From NCBI GenBank assembly GCA_916700875.1, contig CAKAKS010000062.1, positions 19,538,126 to 19,602,125 on the forward strand: a stretch of 64,000 nucleotides of DNA, given 5' to 3'. The notes below the pieces were generated by a model. The model did no database searches. It had not been told where the DNA came from and was given only the letters and a program-made list of their open reading frames with translations. The position numbers and the translations under genes were made by a program. This DNA is from Sebastes aleutianus. Lineage: Eukaryota > Chordata > Actinopteri > Perciformes > Sebastidae. Within the stretch, counting starts at the first letter, position 1; each line of letters begins with the position of its first letter. Positions 1 to 14,800 of the stretch are shown here, in pieces.

Positions 1-455
1 AAATTGAAAACCTCATCAAATCATTTCTGTACCCATCTCTTGTCAGTTAAATATACTACCTTTGCATCTGCAGCCAGTTTCCCCTGCTGATTTAATGTCC
101 TACTTTACTCCCCGCTGTCATTTTCTTCTGTTTGCCATTGTCTTCTCTAAGCAGATATAATTCTATACTCTTATGGTTATTTCAGGGGGGAAAGCCAGCG
201 GCGGGGAGCTTACAAACTGACAATCTGATTTGATTGAAAACACGGTAAATCCCACGCTGGCCCAGGCATTCAATCTCGCATCATCACTGACACACTGCCG
301 TCCCATAAACCCACTTCTTAATCTCAAAGCCTTTTTTATTTTGTGGTCAATGTGCCACCCATTGCCACAAATCCCCCTCTGCCTCAGTCTCACCCCGCCC
401 CCACCTCCCCTGTTTGTGTGTGTGTGTATGTGAGTCTGAGTTCAGGCACAGCTGG

Positions 456-491
<36 letters not shown>

Positions 492-1311
492 GTAACCTGT
501 TCTTCTCTGTTTGTGAACATACTGTCATGAACAGAGTACCTGGACAAGGTCAGAGAGAGAACTGTTGTTTAGCCTGCTGGTCTGCTGTCATTCTATATGG
601 TCCTGCTGCTGATTCAGGATATTTTAAACTTCCATCTTATTCTGGGGTTCAACTTCAGATCTACGTTCCTGGAGAGAGAGAGAGAGACTTCTTAATCATC
701 TCCTAGCGCAGTGCTCTCCAGTTGGCAGCCACAAAAAGTGTGCCTAAAGGACGATATGAGACGCCAGAGGGAAGAAGAGAAGAGGAATACATCTTTAATG
801 CGTTGGTGATGTGATCCACATCCCAGATGGAACATTTTTGACCAGACTTATTTGGAGATTGGAGAAAACTTAATATTATTCGTCATTGTTTTGGAAAAAC
901 ACCATCACTCTGCTGTGGACTGAAAAAGTTTTTTTCCCCCATCCTCCCATCACAGCCTCCTCCTGCATCCAGACTCCAGACGCACAGGAATCCCATCACC
1001 TGGCCTATACAAAACTGCTACTTTACACATATGCAGACTTACATCCGGAGCCACACCATTACATGACGGCCATGTGAATTAAACATTTTATACGTTAAAG
1101 AAGAAGTGCGCGCTCTCGTCGAAGCGCAGCATCAGCACCAGCATCCGATGCGCGTCCCCGCCCCGGTAGAGGCTGCCCGAGATCCCGGGAAGAGGAGTTG
1201 GAGCTGCGCGAGTTAAAGTTGGGCTAAAAGGGGGGTGAGAGAGGATGCTGCGGAACAATCTACCATCCAATTAACATAAGCCTGTGCGGAGAAACGCGTC
1301 CTAAGTGAAGG
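1..1311. other. CNTNAP1 upstream region and 5' UTR
   Basis: No protein-coding exon is recognisable here. The stretch contains a CAT microsatellite (456-489), purine-rich DNA around 670-790 and a more GC-rich stretch at about 1105-1260 just before the CNTNAP1 start codon. The GC-rich part most likely holds the promoter and 5' UTR, but I see no clear TATA box or initiator that would fix the transcription start. Short ORFs on both strands show no domain and no splice-site support. Confidence 0.5.
456..489. repeat. (CAT)n microsatellite
   Basis: About eleven uninterrupted CAT triplets, followed by CC. A simple-sequence repeat upstream of CNTNAP1, likely polymorphic in length. Confidence 0.95.
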
Positions 1312-2759
1312 ATGACTTGCAAAATACTGAGCATATGCCTCTTATTTTTGGGTTTTCAACATTGCTCATCACGTAAGTCTTGTTGAAACGGCAAATTGTG
1401 CATCTATTATCGGCTGCTATGGATATTATTAAAAATATTTCAAAGTGTATATACTTGCCTTATCTGCATATTGTTTAGCATTCTGATCGTATCGTATGAA
1501 AAAGTTGCAAGATAACATAGTGGAAAATACCAACCGGAGGGCAAAATGTACCCTGCAGGTGATGAGATGGTTGAAGGGCAACACGATCATTAAATGAAGT
1601 ACAGATCATTAAATGTCACTGTTTGTCTTGGCTATTGTAATTTCAGTAATGCATTGTTTTATGGGATCACACTAAAAAAAAGAAAAGTGCAGCAGCAAAC
1701 CGCGTCGGTCCTGCAGGAGGTGCGCATGGATGTCACTGTCTGCATTGCAGTGCTTCCTCTCAGCACAGCACTGCAAGTTTATTCTGCACCAGTATGTGGC
1801 TTCAACTCTCGACTTCTTTGCAAAAATGCACGATGCTATTCGAGAGTCGGTTTTGTTTTAGTAATTCTAAAATAATGATCTCCAAATTGATTGTGTTGTT
1901 GGGTTTAAAATGCACTGAACACATGTTCAAACTGAGGGAGAGAGAAGGAGAGAGCAGGACGCAGCGTTCTGACCGGGACCAGCCCACTGCAGTACTTTTT
2001 TTGGGAAGCCACCATCACCACCTGTCCATAAATAAATCCCTGCATCCTGCACACGATTCACCTGGCAGGGAAATCTGTGAGATCAGTAGTGCTGGGTTTT
2101 AGTTGGACAGAGGTGGGGCTGTGTTTGGGGCTAAAATTGGATTTGGGAAAAAGGAGCCATGAGGCTGTGCTTCTATCGCAGAGCTTTCTGTGCATACTAA
2201 TGAGCTTCATGCGTGATGTCAGTGTCAGGATGACTTCACAGGGTTTCTGACTGTTAATTAACCCCCAAACAACTGCATTGCATGACTCATGAGTTTCTGA
2301 TATCAGTGCGGGAGATCAGGGAGGAGGGATGTTTTATAAAATGTGACTTCTTATACACAATTGTATTTACACAGCAGGTTTTCTGAGCTCTTTCTGTTAA
2401 GTTATTAAAAGGGAAATAACAATGAAAAATGGATGATATGATGCTGCTGATTACTAGAAGCTCTGTTACATAATGCTGGGAGATGAATGGTGCTATCTTA
2501 CTGTAGTTATTAAAAAAAAGTGAATGAAACAGAAAAGACTGCATTTGAGTGGAAGTTTTGTAGACGTCATTGGATCACAGAGTGTTCTCCAGTAAGTGGG
2601 GGCCTGTGGGTGTTGCTTGTTGTGGATCCAGTTGGTACTTTATTAGCCGGGCCGACTGTATATCTGCTCTCTGGAGCTGTGCCAGACTAAAATGGAGCCT
2701 CAGATCCCAGAGCATGGTGACCCAGCCTGGGGTGGGGCTGAGACTCACTCTGTAAAGTG

Positions 2760-2801
<42 letters not shown>

Positions 2802-5800
2802 GGTTAGGAGGGAGTGATGCATGTGCAGCCCAAGCAGCAGGAGGCTGTTTGGTCCATGTGAGGGGAATTGATATCGAAAAGGAAGAGCATCTGTGTGGAA
2901 ACTTAGCCATTTAAAAAGAAAAAATGAAGCTCTGACTTTAAGTCTGAATGTGATTGTGATGTGCCGCATGGCAGACACCACCCACTGTGATGCCTGCCTG
3001 GGCATGAATGATTTATCATTAACAGGGCATGCTATATTTCTACTGCTGTTCTGTAGCTGTATTCGCAGCAGTATTGTTGACATGTTGTTCATGGGCATCT
3101 GCATTTGGTTGGCATCTGGGTTTGCCGTCTGAATGCTCAGCTGTCACGCATCGCGGGCTATAGTGACAGGCAGAGGAGGTGCCTCTCTGCATACTGTATG
3201 CAACCAGCTGTAATGATGTGTCAGCCCAGACAGACCAACCAGCAGAATGATGATTCAGCAAAGAGTGCTGCTAGAGCTCCCCACAGCCTCTCAATGATAA
3301 ATGGAGAGAGAGAGACACTACTCTGTGTGGTGCAGAGAAGGGAGGGGGGGGGGGGGATGCAGGATCACAAGGTGATGCTGGATGCTCTGCACAGGCTTCA
3401 GGTACACTTTAGCTACTGCATCATGACGACAACGCCCACTTGGGGAGAGAGAGGCAGAGAGAAGTAAAAAAAATAGCGAGATGAGGTAATGGGACGCAGC
3501 GAGAGCGAGAAAGATTTAATGGAGATAAAAAAGAGAGAGGACTCAGAGTGAGGGGAAGGAAGCAAGACGTTGAATAAGAGTGCGTGACAGTCTTGCCATA
3601 AGGAGGAGCTGTGTGGCCTGGGTTAACCTGCTGTCGCCTGGGACCGAGCTGCTCTCCACATTTAAAGTCAAATTCCCCTCCTCTACTACTAATTGAGGAA
3701 ATAAAACAAATCGATACACCTTAAGCCATTCGCAGCAAATGAGCTTTGCCTGTGTAACTGCAGCACGGCTTCTAAATATTTGGTTTGAATAGCCGTTTGG
3801 ATCATTTGAAATGGCTCTACACTACAGTGTAGTAATGGAGCAATGCATGCAGCAGAGATCTTTTATCGACCATCTATGCAGCTGCAGTATAGCAGGAAAT
3901 TCTGTATGACAGAGATGGTGAGAAAGCCTCTCAGGGAGGCAGAGAGAGGCAGAAAGTCAAGGTCATGTTTCACTTGCTCAGCACATTTCCTCCACCTGAA
4001 TGTGCTGCGCGTCCTTGCATGAAAGGTGACAGAAGTCATGCCCATGTGACTAACTCATTCAGGCAGAAAATGGTGTATTGGTGCTGTATAATGGCTCACA
4101 AATGTTTCACGTGTTATTTAAGGTAGTGTAAGGCAGCTCTCCACTTCCTCGTCTCTGCAGAATTTGCTGTTATCACTCAGTATCCTGCTCCCTGACAAAG
4201 TTATCAAAAAATATGAGTCTATGCAGCACCTTTCCTCATCTTGCTCCATCTGCAGCCTGCATACTAATTCTGCTAAGTCTCCTGTTTCTAGCCTCTGACT
4301 AATGCTGCCTGTGAATGGAACTCGTGGTTAAAACATGGGAAGTCGTGTACACAACGGTTGAGTCCAAAATTCCAAACTAACACGCTGTTTAGTACACTAA
4401 AAAAAAACATTTAGTAGGCTCAAAACCTTAGTATGAAACCAATAGTATGTTAATTGCATACTATTTCAGGTGAAATAGTACAGTATGCTACGCTAGACAC
4501 TACGGCGGCATAAATATCCCACAATGCAATGTGGTAGTAACGACAACATTCATAACAGACGTTGACGGACAGCCCTGTAATGACAATACTATAACTTCAA
4601 TTAAACTGTAAGTATTAGATATCACTTAGCTAGGCACAACAACATATATTTTAAAGGAATTCAGACTTTGATTCTCACAAACCGTCGTTTTGGTCACATG
4701 AGGCTGGCATGGGTTACCATGGTTACACGTATATTACTGCTAATTGCGTCTGAAAAGATACATACTACTGTTTTTCACATAAAAGTATGTTGAACGATAG
4801 TACACATATTGGGTATGTAGTGCATAGTATGCGATTTTGAACGAAGCCAATATGCTTGAAGTTCAAGTGGTTAAGTCGTGAGAACATCGCTGCTAGGCAA
4901 CGGCAATATTAACGTTACTGTCGGCGTCTAGAAGCAACATAAGCTAAAAATTTAGCAAGCTGGCAAGTGGGTAACATAATGCAGTAAATGCAAAGGTATA
5001 ATGACAGAGGAAAAAGATGAGGCCGTTGGGAATATCAACATTTTTCTCAGACATATTATAAAATTATGAAGAAAAAACAATATAATAAATATTATTATGC
5101 ACCAAATGACGAACTTCCAGGGCCTCCGCCATTTCTGACAATGTCAACAAACACGTCACAACTCGTGAACTCGGAGCTTTCAGAAACTTTCCACTTACGA
5201 GGTTGTGAATACCACAAAAGGGGACCCCATTTAAAAGCAGCACAATGTTTTTTTTCCTGTGCTCCATGACCTCTGTGATTGTAAGAATGCCAGAACTCCC
5301 ATTTACTAGTTAACAACTCCAAAGGCTTAGAGAGGATTATACTGATAAGGGAGGAGGAAGAGGAAGGTCAGATTTAGTTTAGTCTTGTGCACTCAGATTA
5401 AACCATTCTTTCTTTGTATCTGCTTACCTTCCAGTAAAACCCAATCCATCTATATTTTTTAGCCTATCTTTGTTAAATCTTTTAGGAGTGTTAAAGACTG
5501 GCACTTAAAATGAGACAGTGTTCCTCTTGCAGCTCGAGGTGAGGGCATCGCCGTTTATCCGCAGCAGTGACACAAGCAAGATTAGCTAGAATTATGGTCA
5601 GTTTTAATAGTCGTGGGCTGCAGGGAGCGTGCCTCAGCAGATGGGTGATGGTCCTATCGGTCTCATAACCACATGCAGAACAACTCAACATGACAAAGTG
5701 ACAGTCTCAGTTGGCCTTCGACTTTACTGCCCATGAAACAGCATGTACTTTTTCAAGAAATTACACGGACGTGCAGGCACCGACGGGCACGTACTTGTAC

Positions 5801-8800
5801 ACACACCCACAAAGACATTCATGTGACACAGCAACATTTTTATTCTGCCTCTGCAACACCGGGCAAAACAGGATCAGACCTATTTTGAAACAGGAAGGCG
5901 GTGTTTATCTCAGAGATAGCGTGTATAATCAGTAGCTGTCAGTCTCATATTTCACTTTTCGTCCCACCCATCCTGTGAAGAAATGCAAAGATGATGCACG
6001 CTCAGACTAGATGTCAGGACAGTTTGTTAGATTTATAGGTCTTGGTCCACCATCTTACAAAGAGGCTATTTAGGGACTGAGCTTTACTGTGGAACATAAA
6101 TCTGTCACCTCACTCTCTGTACACCTTTACCAGCAGAAAGATTAAACGTGTTTGTGCTACGCTTTGAATTTAATTGGATTGATCCGTCCAAATTTGTATT
6201 TTATGTCTAATGGAGCATGCACTAGTCTCTAATTAAACTGCAAATGGTCTTTTCTTATCAAGCTGTGCCAGTCGTTGTCGCCCAGAACTGTATCAATCTG
6301 AAAGCGATGTGTGAATGCTGCATTACGAGAAGTGATTAATGACTCGTGACCTTGGTGTCTTTCTTATTGTCACTGCAGGAGAATGTGTCGATCCGCTGGT
6401 ATCTGGGCTCTACGCCTCCTCCTTCCTCGCCTCCTCCAGATATAACTTTCTTTACTCGGCCAATTTTGCCAAATTGTACGGTAAGTTGTGTTGAGTTCAT
6501 CCATGATTTCACACCATTCACCTTACAGACCTTTCTAATGGCAGATGTTTTAACATATCACAGCAGGAATAGCACAAGTATGCAGTAACTAATAACATTA
6601 ATAACATCCCTGGCCCATTTAGGTCTGCAGGCACATTAATGACATTACATTATGAGTCAAAATTCCGCTAGATGAACTTTACCGGCTCATTGGAGTTCCC
6701 CAAATTTGACAGAAGTTTAAAATAGCTGCCATAAATTACAAGTTCAGTTGATATCACAATAGATTTGGTCATGATTTCATCCCAGTCAAACTGTATATGA
6801 TCTGTCACCCCTCCAGTCAAACACTCCTCTTTCTCCCCCTCAGGCAGCAGTGGCTGGTCCCCATCCCCCAGGGACAGACAGCCATGGCTGCAGGTCAACC
6901 TGGGCAGGAAGTATCGTCTGGTGGCCATCGCCACCCAGGGGACCTTCAACTCATACGACTGGATCACCAAGTACAAACTGCTCTATGGCGACCGACCGGA
7001 CTCCTGGACGCCGTACATCCAGATGGGAGGAAACTCTGTAGGTGTCAATGAGCCAGGATGGCTGGGGTGGGATGAGGGCCATAACAGGGATGAGGCGAGG
7101 ATTAACTAGTCAAATGTAATCTTTACAGCCGATTCACTGTGTGTTCTATTAAAGTCATTGTCACTGGCACTGAAACAAAGACAGCACAGCATATTATCCC
7201 TCTCAACACTGCCAAAGCTAATCTCATCATCAGTTCATCTCCAGCCCCTTAATAAGGCGTGAACAGTATTGCAGTGACTCAATAACTCTCTCCGCTATTC
7301 TCCGCCCTCATCTGTTTGCAGACGCTGCCTGCGAACTGGAATTATTATCAGATCAAGAGGAATGTCTTCCATTACGCCTTTACTGCTAAACACATTCGAC
7401 TGCTGCCTCTGGCGTGGAACACAGAGAACGGAGGGAAGATCGGCGTGAGGCTGGAGCTGTTTGGCTGCTCTTATGGTAAAAATGACCGATGGACGGCACT
7501 ACCCAGGGATTTACTGTCTCTGATTCACATCCAAGGACATTCGACAATCCCTCCACTTAATCGTATTTTATCTTATGCCACTAAGTGCTACAATATGTTC
7601 CTAGTTAATAAATGACTAAGCTCAGTATCACCTGATTCATACTCAGGAACATCACGCTAAAGAAAACATATCTGATGAGCTCCAGGAAATGTGCCATGTA
7701 GCATTTACTCAGATAATCCTTAAAACCTCAGCTACATAAGACTTTAAACTACACGTCACATCCTCTGTAGTGATTTTGGAAATAGTGAACCCATTTTGAA
7801 ATGTGTGTCTGCAGATTCCTATGTGCTACAGTACAACGGGGACGACTCATTGGCCTACATGTACCCAGAAAAGAGATCCCGTACGCAACACGACCACATT
7901 GCCATAAACTTCAAGACTCTGGAGCAGGATGGTCTGCTGTTACACAGCGAGGGGATTCAAGGAGACCTCTTAACCTTGGAGCTGAAGAGAGGCCGTCTTT
8001 ACCTGCACATCAGCCTAGGTACCGGAGATAAATAAAGTTTACAGACACCCCAGGCAAAAACATAATTTTTCATGCACTGGTCAATTTTGAGATTTTGGGC
8101 TATTTGGCTTCCATAACATGTCTTCTTTCACACGAGTGGAAACAAAACACCCAAAATGCACATTTAAGGGGTTTATTTTACTACTTTTCTAATTTGTGTC
8201 TGTAGATTTCTCCTAAATTCACCAAAAGTTAGCATTAGATAATGCCTCATTTGCATATTTGAACATAACATTTCACAAGACTGGTAATACAAAAAATAAT
8301 TGTCCTAATCAACTGGGGCCGTTTTCTCAAAATGAGGTTTTTCTCAGACTCTGAGCCAAAAATGCACCAAACTTTCCAGTTTCATTCCTATCTACATGTA
8401 TATTCTGAAGGTTATTACAGAGGGGTTTGTTCATATATGATCCATAGCCTGATTTATAGATCATATTTATTCCTAAAAACATGGTGAAAATTGTTTTTGT
8501 TTTATGGCTGTTGACAGTATTTTCTGATTTATGGAGTGATAAAAAGAGATATCTCAAATCCCCTCTGTAAAAACCCTTTGAGTCTAATAAGTCAACAAAA
8601 TTAAATACAAAAATTTTGAATCTGGCTTTATCCAATGTATAGATTTTTGTTCTGGAAATGAATGCATATTAGCACATATATAATAAGATAATGCCTCATT
8701 TGCATATTTAAACACAACATTTCACAAAACTTGTAATACAGAAAATAATTGTCTTAATGTAAGTAATCAACTATGGTGAGATCTATGAGTTAAATATTTT

Positions 8801-11800
8801 ACCATATTCACCTGGTGTGTCTCCCTTTAAAATATATATATATTATTAATACAGACATGCCCACAGGGGCAGCCCATAAAGTTAAAATTCATGGAAGAGA
8901 TCTTGTTGTAGAGAGAAAAGGCCAAGTTGTCTGGAGGAGAGATCTCAATATTGCTGGTTAGATTGTTGACTGAAGCCCTATACAGTTCAGCGTTTTCTCT
9001 CGGTTTTCCATTACTTAGAGCCGATTTGAGCATTCGTTTTTATTTTTACTCCTCGCCCTCTGTGTTTCAGGAAGCAGTGTAATACACAAAATAGATGGTC
9101 GAACTACACTGACTGCTGGCAGCCTTCTCGATGACCTACACTGGCACTATGTCACCATCATACGCTCCGGTCGGCAGGTGAACTTCACAGTGGACAGTCA
9201 CGCAGTCACAGCCATCTGTAAGGGAGAGTTTACACACCTGGATCTGGATACACAGGTACCTCATAATCAGGTCATATCTATGCATAGTTACAGGATAAAA
9301 TGTAAACTGAAGGCTGCGATAAGTAAAGGAAATGATCAATGAGCTGCATGCTGAATACATTTACTGATTGCTTCTTTGGAGGATACTTCCAAATGAATTT
9401 TACTTAAACCTTGAAGACAACTTTCATTTATTTAAATTGTGCATTAATTTTCTAGGTAATGATGATGACTTAATACTTTTCTTCTAGTTATATGTAGGAG
9501 GTGTCATAGAGAAAAATGTGCCTCATCTGCCCACTACACCAAATTTCCGTGGCTGCCTGGAGAACGTCTTCATCAATGATGTCAACATCATCTACAAGGC
9601 TAAGAGAGAAGAAGATGACATACGCATCCCACGAAAGGTACAATCCATTATTATCACAGTCTCTGATGATCACTATAATTGTAATTAAACATTACTTTAG
9701 TACTTTTCACAGTAAGGTGAGGTCTGATTTTGCTCTTTCTGCCCCTCAGAAAAAGATGCAATATTTCTGCAGGGACATTCTGCTCAAACCGATGACTTTC
9801 GCTGGACCCAACAATTACCTGCAGGTGCCGGGCTTCTTCAGGAGGCCTCGTATGTTTGTCAAGTTTAAGTTCCGCTCGTGGGACTACACAGGGCTGCTAA
9901 TGTTCACACGGTTTGCCGATGACCTGGGTGCCCTTGAGCTGGGCTTAAGCGAGGGACAGATCAACGTCACTATATTCCAGCCTGGGAAGAAGAAACTCCA
10001 GTTTGCTGCAGGTGGGATTATGCAATTTTCGGCCTTGTCAGATATGACAGAAAAGATTAAGTCTAAAGATTTTGGAAAAATACAATGCCGAATGCCTCAT
10101 GCTATTAACAGCTTGCTAAGCCCCACCCCTTAGTTACTGTTGCTATGCCTGTCTAGCTTTCCCTTCTGCACGCACACATGTGATAAAGAAAGGGATAAAG
10201 GTGGCAAATTTACTACTTGAAATTCATAATCTGTTTTAAAACAATGGTCCTTGATTTCAGACAGAGGTAGACAAAAGCTCACGTCTCATTTCTAGCTAAC
10301 AGCCGTAGATTTTGTCAGCTGAAATTACATATTCCTTCAGTTGTAGCTAGCTAGCTATCCTAATGTTAATGCTAAAATTCAGAGAGAAGAATGTCATTTT
10401 AGTGTTTCCAGCTGATTTGATAACCCTGAAAAAAGGCTCTTAAACATTTCCCTGATATCGTGCTAAAAGACTGCTGGGGCTAAACTTGTGTTAGAGAAGA
10501 TAAACAAACTGTTTAGTTATTCCTTACACTTTTGCTCTTGTGCTTTTGGTTTTGCAAAGGCTAAAAAAGACACTAACCTACGAACTCATTAGATACCGAG
10601 TTCGGCATATTGGCCGTTGCCATCTTGTTTTTTTGCAACAAGTAGTGACATGAGAGGGTGGAACTAAGTACAACAGAACGCTGAATAAAACATTTTTGAA
10701 CTGAAAACACAAGGTGAAAGGGTTAAAGTTGTAAGATGAAAACACAGACAACTCCCAGGGCAGAAAGCGACCTGTCAATCACAAGGTAGCCACGCCCTAA
10801 AGCATACCCTGCTTTATGGTCTATTTGACTCTGAATGGGACCATAATTGACTAAATGAACATCATGCTGTATTGAAGAAGACTTAAAACTAGCGATTGAG
10901 ACCATAAACTCATGTTTACGATGTTTACTGAGGTAATAAATCAAGTGAGAAGTAGGGTCATTTTCTCATAGACTTCTATACAATCAGACTTCTTTTTGCA
11001 ACCAGAGGAGTCGCCCCCTGTTGGCTATTAGAAAGAATGTAAGTTTAAGGCACTTACGCATTGGTTTCAATTTTCATACCCGGAGGTAGCCCACTGATAG
11101 CTACAGAGTAACCTGCCAAGCCTAGTTATGGTTGCTAAGCTATGTGTTTGTTTGGGGGTTGGGTTTTAGCTAACAGTCTCATTCATGTACTCACACTCGG
11201 ATGGCTGCCGGCTACCATGCAGGGCGCGGGCAGTGATGAATGATGAATGATGCATTATGCATTATGCATGCTCTGTACTGAATCTGATTGTAGCATACAG
11301 TATCATAGCATGACAGGCATTTCTCCAATCCCTAGGCTATAGGCTCAATGATGGTTACTGGCATACGGTGGATTTGGCAGCCAGAGACAACCTGCTGACC
11401 CTCACAATTGATGAGGAGGAGAGCTCTCCACTAAAGATCACCAACCCTTTCACAATTCGGACGGGAGACCGCTACTTTTTTGGAGGTGAGATGCTGACAA
11501 CTCCTGAAAACAACTTACAAATCTGTACAGTCTAATTCATACATTCACTTTCCTGCACTCAGGTTGTCCGAAAACCAACAACACAATAAGGAAGTGTGAG
11601 ACCAAGCTGAACCGCTTCCACGGCTGCATGCAGCACATCTTCATAGACAATGAACAGCTCGATATCGACATTATTCTGCAACGACAGTGGGGGCGCTATG
11701 CTGAGCTGTTGTTGGGCACCTGTGGCATCACTGACAGGTAATAAATACCACTTAAAGTACAATATGTAACATAAAGCATGCATGACTGATATAGTTGTAT

Positions 11801-14800
11801 TACAGGAACAGTGTGTAACATTTCGGGGGATCTATTAGCAGAAATGGAATATAATATTCAAAACTATGTTTTCATTAGTGTATAATCATCTGAAACTAAG
11901 AACCGTTGTTAGCTTAGAATGAGCCCTTCATATCTACATAGGGAGCGAGTTTGCCATGTTGCTCCGCCATATACAGTACACTGGATCTAGCAAGAGCCTT
12001 TTACGTCACCTGTAGGCTACCGTAGTTATCCGACATGCTTGTGAAACTGCGTCAACGTGAGCCACAGAGTGCAAAACTGTAGTACCACCAGCTGCTGTCT
12101 CACTTCCGGTGCTCCTAAAATAGTGTTATTATGGTAAGGACGGCCTCTGAGCGAGGCGAACGGCATTACCACGGTTTTGTACTTGCCGGCTCACATTGCT
12201 GCAGTCTTGGAAAGGGAGGAGTGAGCGGAGGGGTACTCAGTTGATTGCAATCTGCAACCACACCACACCACATGTCGCCAAATCCCACACACTGTATCTT
12301 TAATAGCAAGAAAATTGCAAAAGGAAACAAACATGGCACTGCAAAACCATATTCTCGTGTCATTTGAGTTGTGAAGTTACCAATTATGTACCCCTATCAT
12401 ACCATAGTCCTATAAAAATACACACAAAATGATGAATTATTTCTATATCGTCTTGGCTCTTTTATGGTGTCTTCAAAGTAATGTGATCTCATTCAAGATG
12501 TTTGTGAAGTGTTTGACACTGAATTGTGAATCTTACAGTAAGAGTGAGACATCACTGCTTGAGAGCTGATTCATCTGCCCATTCTTAAGCTTCATCTCAT
12601 AAAACCTTATCTGAAGGCTCTCAACGAGAAACAACTAACGTAATGTGGAAATGAAAGAAAGAAAATGACACACTGATGTAAGTCTCTCTTTTGTAACAAC
12701 AAAATGCTCAGAATAAGCATATATCTTTTGTTTACAGATGTAGTCCAAATCCATGCGAACATGAAGGCAGATGCATCCAGTCCTGGGATGACTTCATCTG
12801 TCTGTGCGAGAACACAGGCTATAAAGGAGAAGTGTGTCACATGTGTAAGTGCTGGCTGGCAATCTCATCTCTGTAATAAGTATGTATTTACAGCTGATTG
12901 CACTTGGCCTGTACCATATTTCTTCCTAATAATAACAAATTGATCATCTCGCCTCTCCAACAGCGGTTTATAAAGAGTCATGCGAGGCCTACAGGCTCAG
13001 TGGCAAGTATTGGTCTGGAAACTACACCATCGATCCTGATCTCAGCGGACCGCTGAAGCCATTTGAAGTGTACTGCAAAATGAAGTGTAAGTAATCACTG
13101 TCACTAATAAAATACAGCAGCATCAGCACCTTGTTCAGTGTTTGCTGGATCCTCGGTGGGTTGTTAATGAAAAGTTGGAGAGTCAGGTTATCGTGTTCCT
13201 CTAATGAGAAATGTGTACTGAACTTTCATGGGAAATTAAGAGGTTATAAAACACGATTTTTCCAGCTTTTTCTTTCTGTGTGTATGTGTGTGGTGTTGAA
13301 GTGCTTATTTTCTATTTCTAACCTTTCTGTTCTGTTCTATTTTCTCACATTAATACAGTGGGAACCGCTTATAATGATCACAGTTACAGTGATCAACCAC
13401 TTATATGGATCAAAAAGCTTGGGACAGAATCATTGTTATACAAATGCTGTTTATAGTAATCAAGTAGTCCGCTAACAGTGTTCATTTTGGGTCTTTTCAT
13501 ACATGACAACGTATGGAAAACATTTTTAAAACTACGGTAATTCGTAAATTTGTTTTCACTTTACTCCCATGATACGTTGCCTCCCAGTAACCCGCAGGCG
13601 TTCCGGCTGGCTACCGGATGCTGGCACTTAGTACACATTGAATTAAGTTTCTCTCAATGAAAAACGTAGTGATCACTCTGAGAGGTTTCCACTGTATTCC
13701 CTCAATCTTTCTCTTTTAATGTTTAATCACTATGACCTACATCTGTCGTGCCTCTTCACAGCATATAAAGCTTGGACAGTGATTTTGCATGACCGCGTGG
13801 ATGGTACCAAGGTGACTGGGAGTACAATAGACCGGCCGTATATTGGAAATGTCAACTACTGGAACGCCTCCTGGGATGAAGTCACTGCTCTCGCCAACAC
13901 CTCCATGTTCTGTGAGCAGTGGATCGACTACTCCTGCTACAAGTCCCGCCTGCTCAACACCCCCAGTAAGTCAGTTTATTAACTTGGTAGTGTGTTCATA
14001 GGGAACAAGAAAGATAGTAAACTGACACACAATTTTCTTTTTTCAAAACAGATGGACGACCTTTTGGTTACTGGATTGGTCGTAACAACGAGAGTCACTA
14101 TTACTGGGGTGGAACATTCAGAGAGGTCCAAAAGTGCGGCTGCGCTATCAACCAAACCTGCACCGATCCCAAGTTTCAATGCAACTGTGATGCTGACTAT
14201 AGACAATGGTGAGATATAAGAGGGAAATACAGTATTGTATATTCAAATGATATATTGCAAAAAGTTATTCCTCATTTTTCATACGCTCGTGTCAATTTCA
14301 GCTCCAGTCTTTTCAAAATAAACTTCCGTCTTCACAGGAAACAACTTGGTTAGGTTTAGGGAGAAGATCGACTTAGTTAGGTTTAGGGAACAAAACTACT
14401 TTGTTAGGTTTAGGCAACAAAACTATTCTGTTAGGTTTAGGCAACAAAATTACTTGATTAAGTTTAGGAAAAGATCGGGGTTTGGGTTAAAATAACACCG
14501 TAAGGGTACAAACACCGGTCTCCTGGGTGAAAGTCCAGTGTTTTTTGACCCACCCATCCACCCCGAACTCCCCCCTACGCGGCGTTTGTCGCTCTTTATA
14601 CTTCTTGGTTCACAATTACGTGGATTATATACAAATTGATTTCGTGGGATATAAACGAATTACAGTGCATTACTTTTCGTAGGTATAGGTACGAACGGTG
14701 TATGAGAACAGCCTGATCTGTGACACTGACGATGAAGTCTTAACATCCCCACTGTGGCTTTTCAGGTACTCAGATAAGGGCTACCTGGACTTTAGAGACC

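Larger units (their letters stand above)
1373..6378 (+). other. CNTNAP1 intron 1 (5 kb)
   Basis: A GT-AG intron between the signal-peptide exon and the discoidin domain. It contains a TG microsatellite at 2764-2798, a G-run near 3342-3356 and a degenerate interspersed repeat at about 4350-4855. Open frames such as the one around 1794-2102 have no splice or homology support. I see no nested gene. Confidence 0.8.

Noticed and set aside
9516..10133. 205-codon plus-strand ORF, the longest in the window
   Set aside because: It reads CNTNAP1 exons 7 and 8 plus the intron between them. Its second half overlaps exon 8 in the right frame, but the first half is a shifted frame and intron.
14348..14470. 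GTTAGGTTTAGG repeats as interstitial telomere sequence
   Set aside because: The unit is about 27 bp and includes GCAACAAAA. The same units occur elsewhere in the window within a dispersed element, and they are not TTAGGG arrays.
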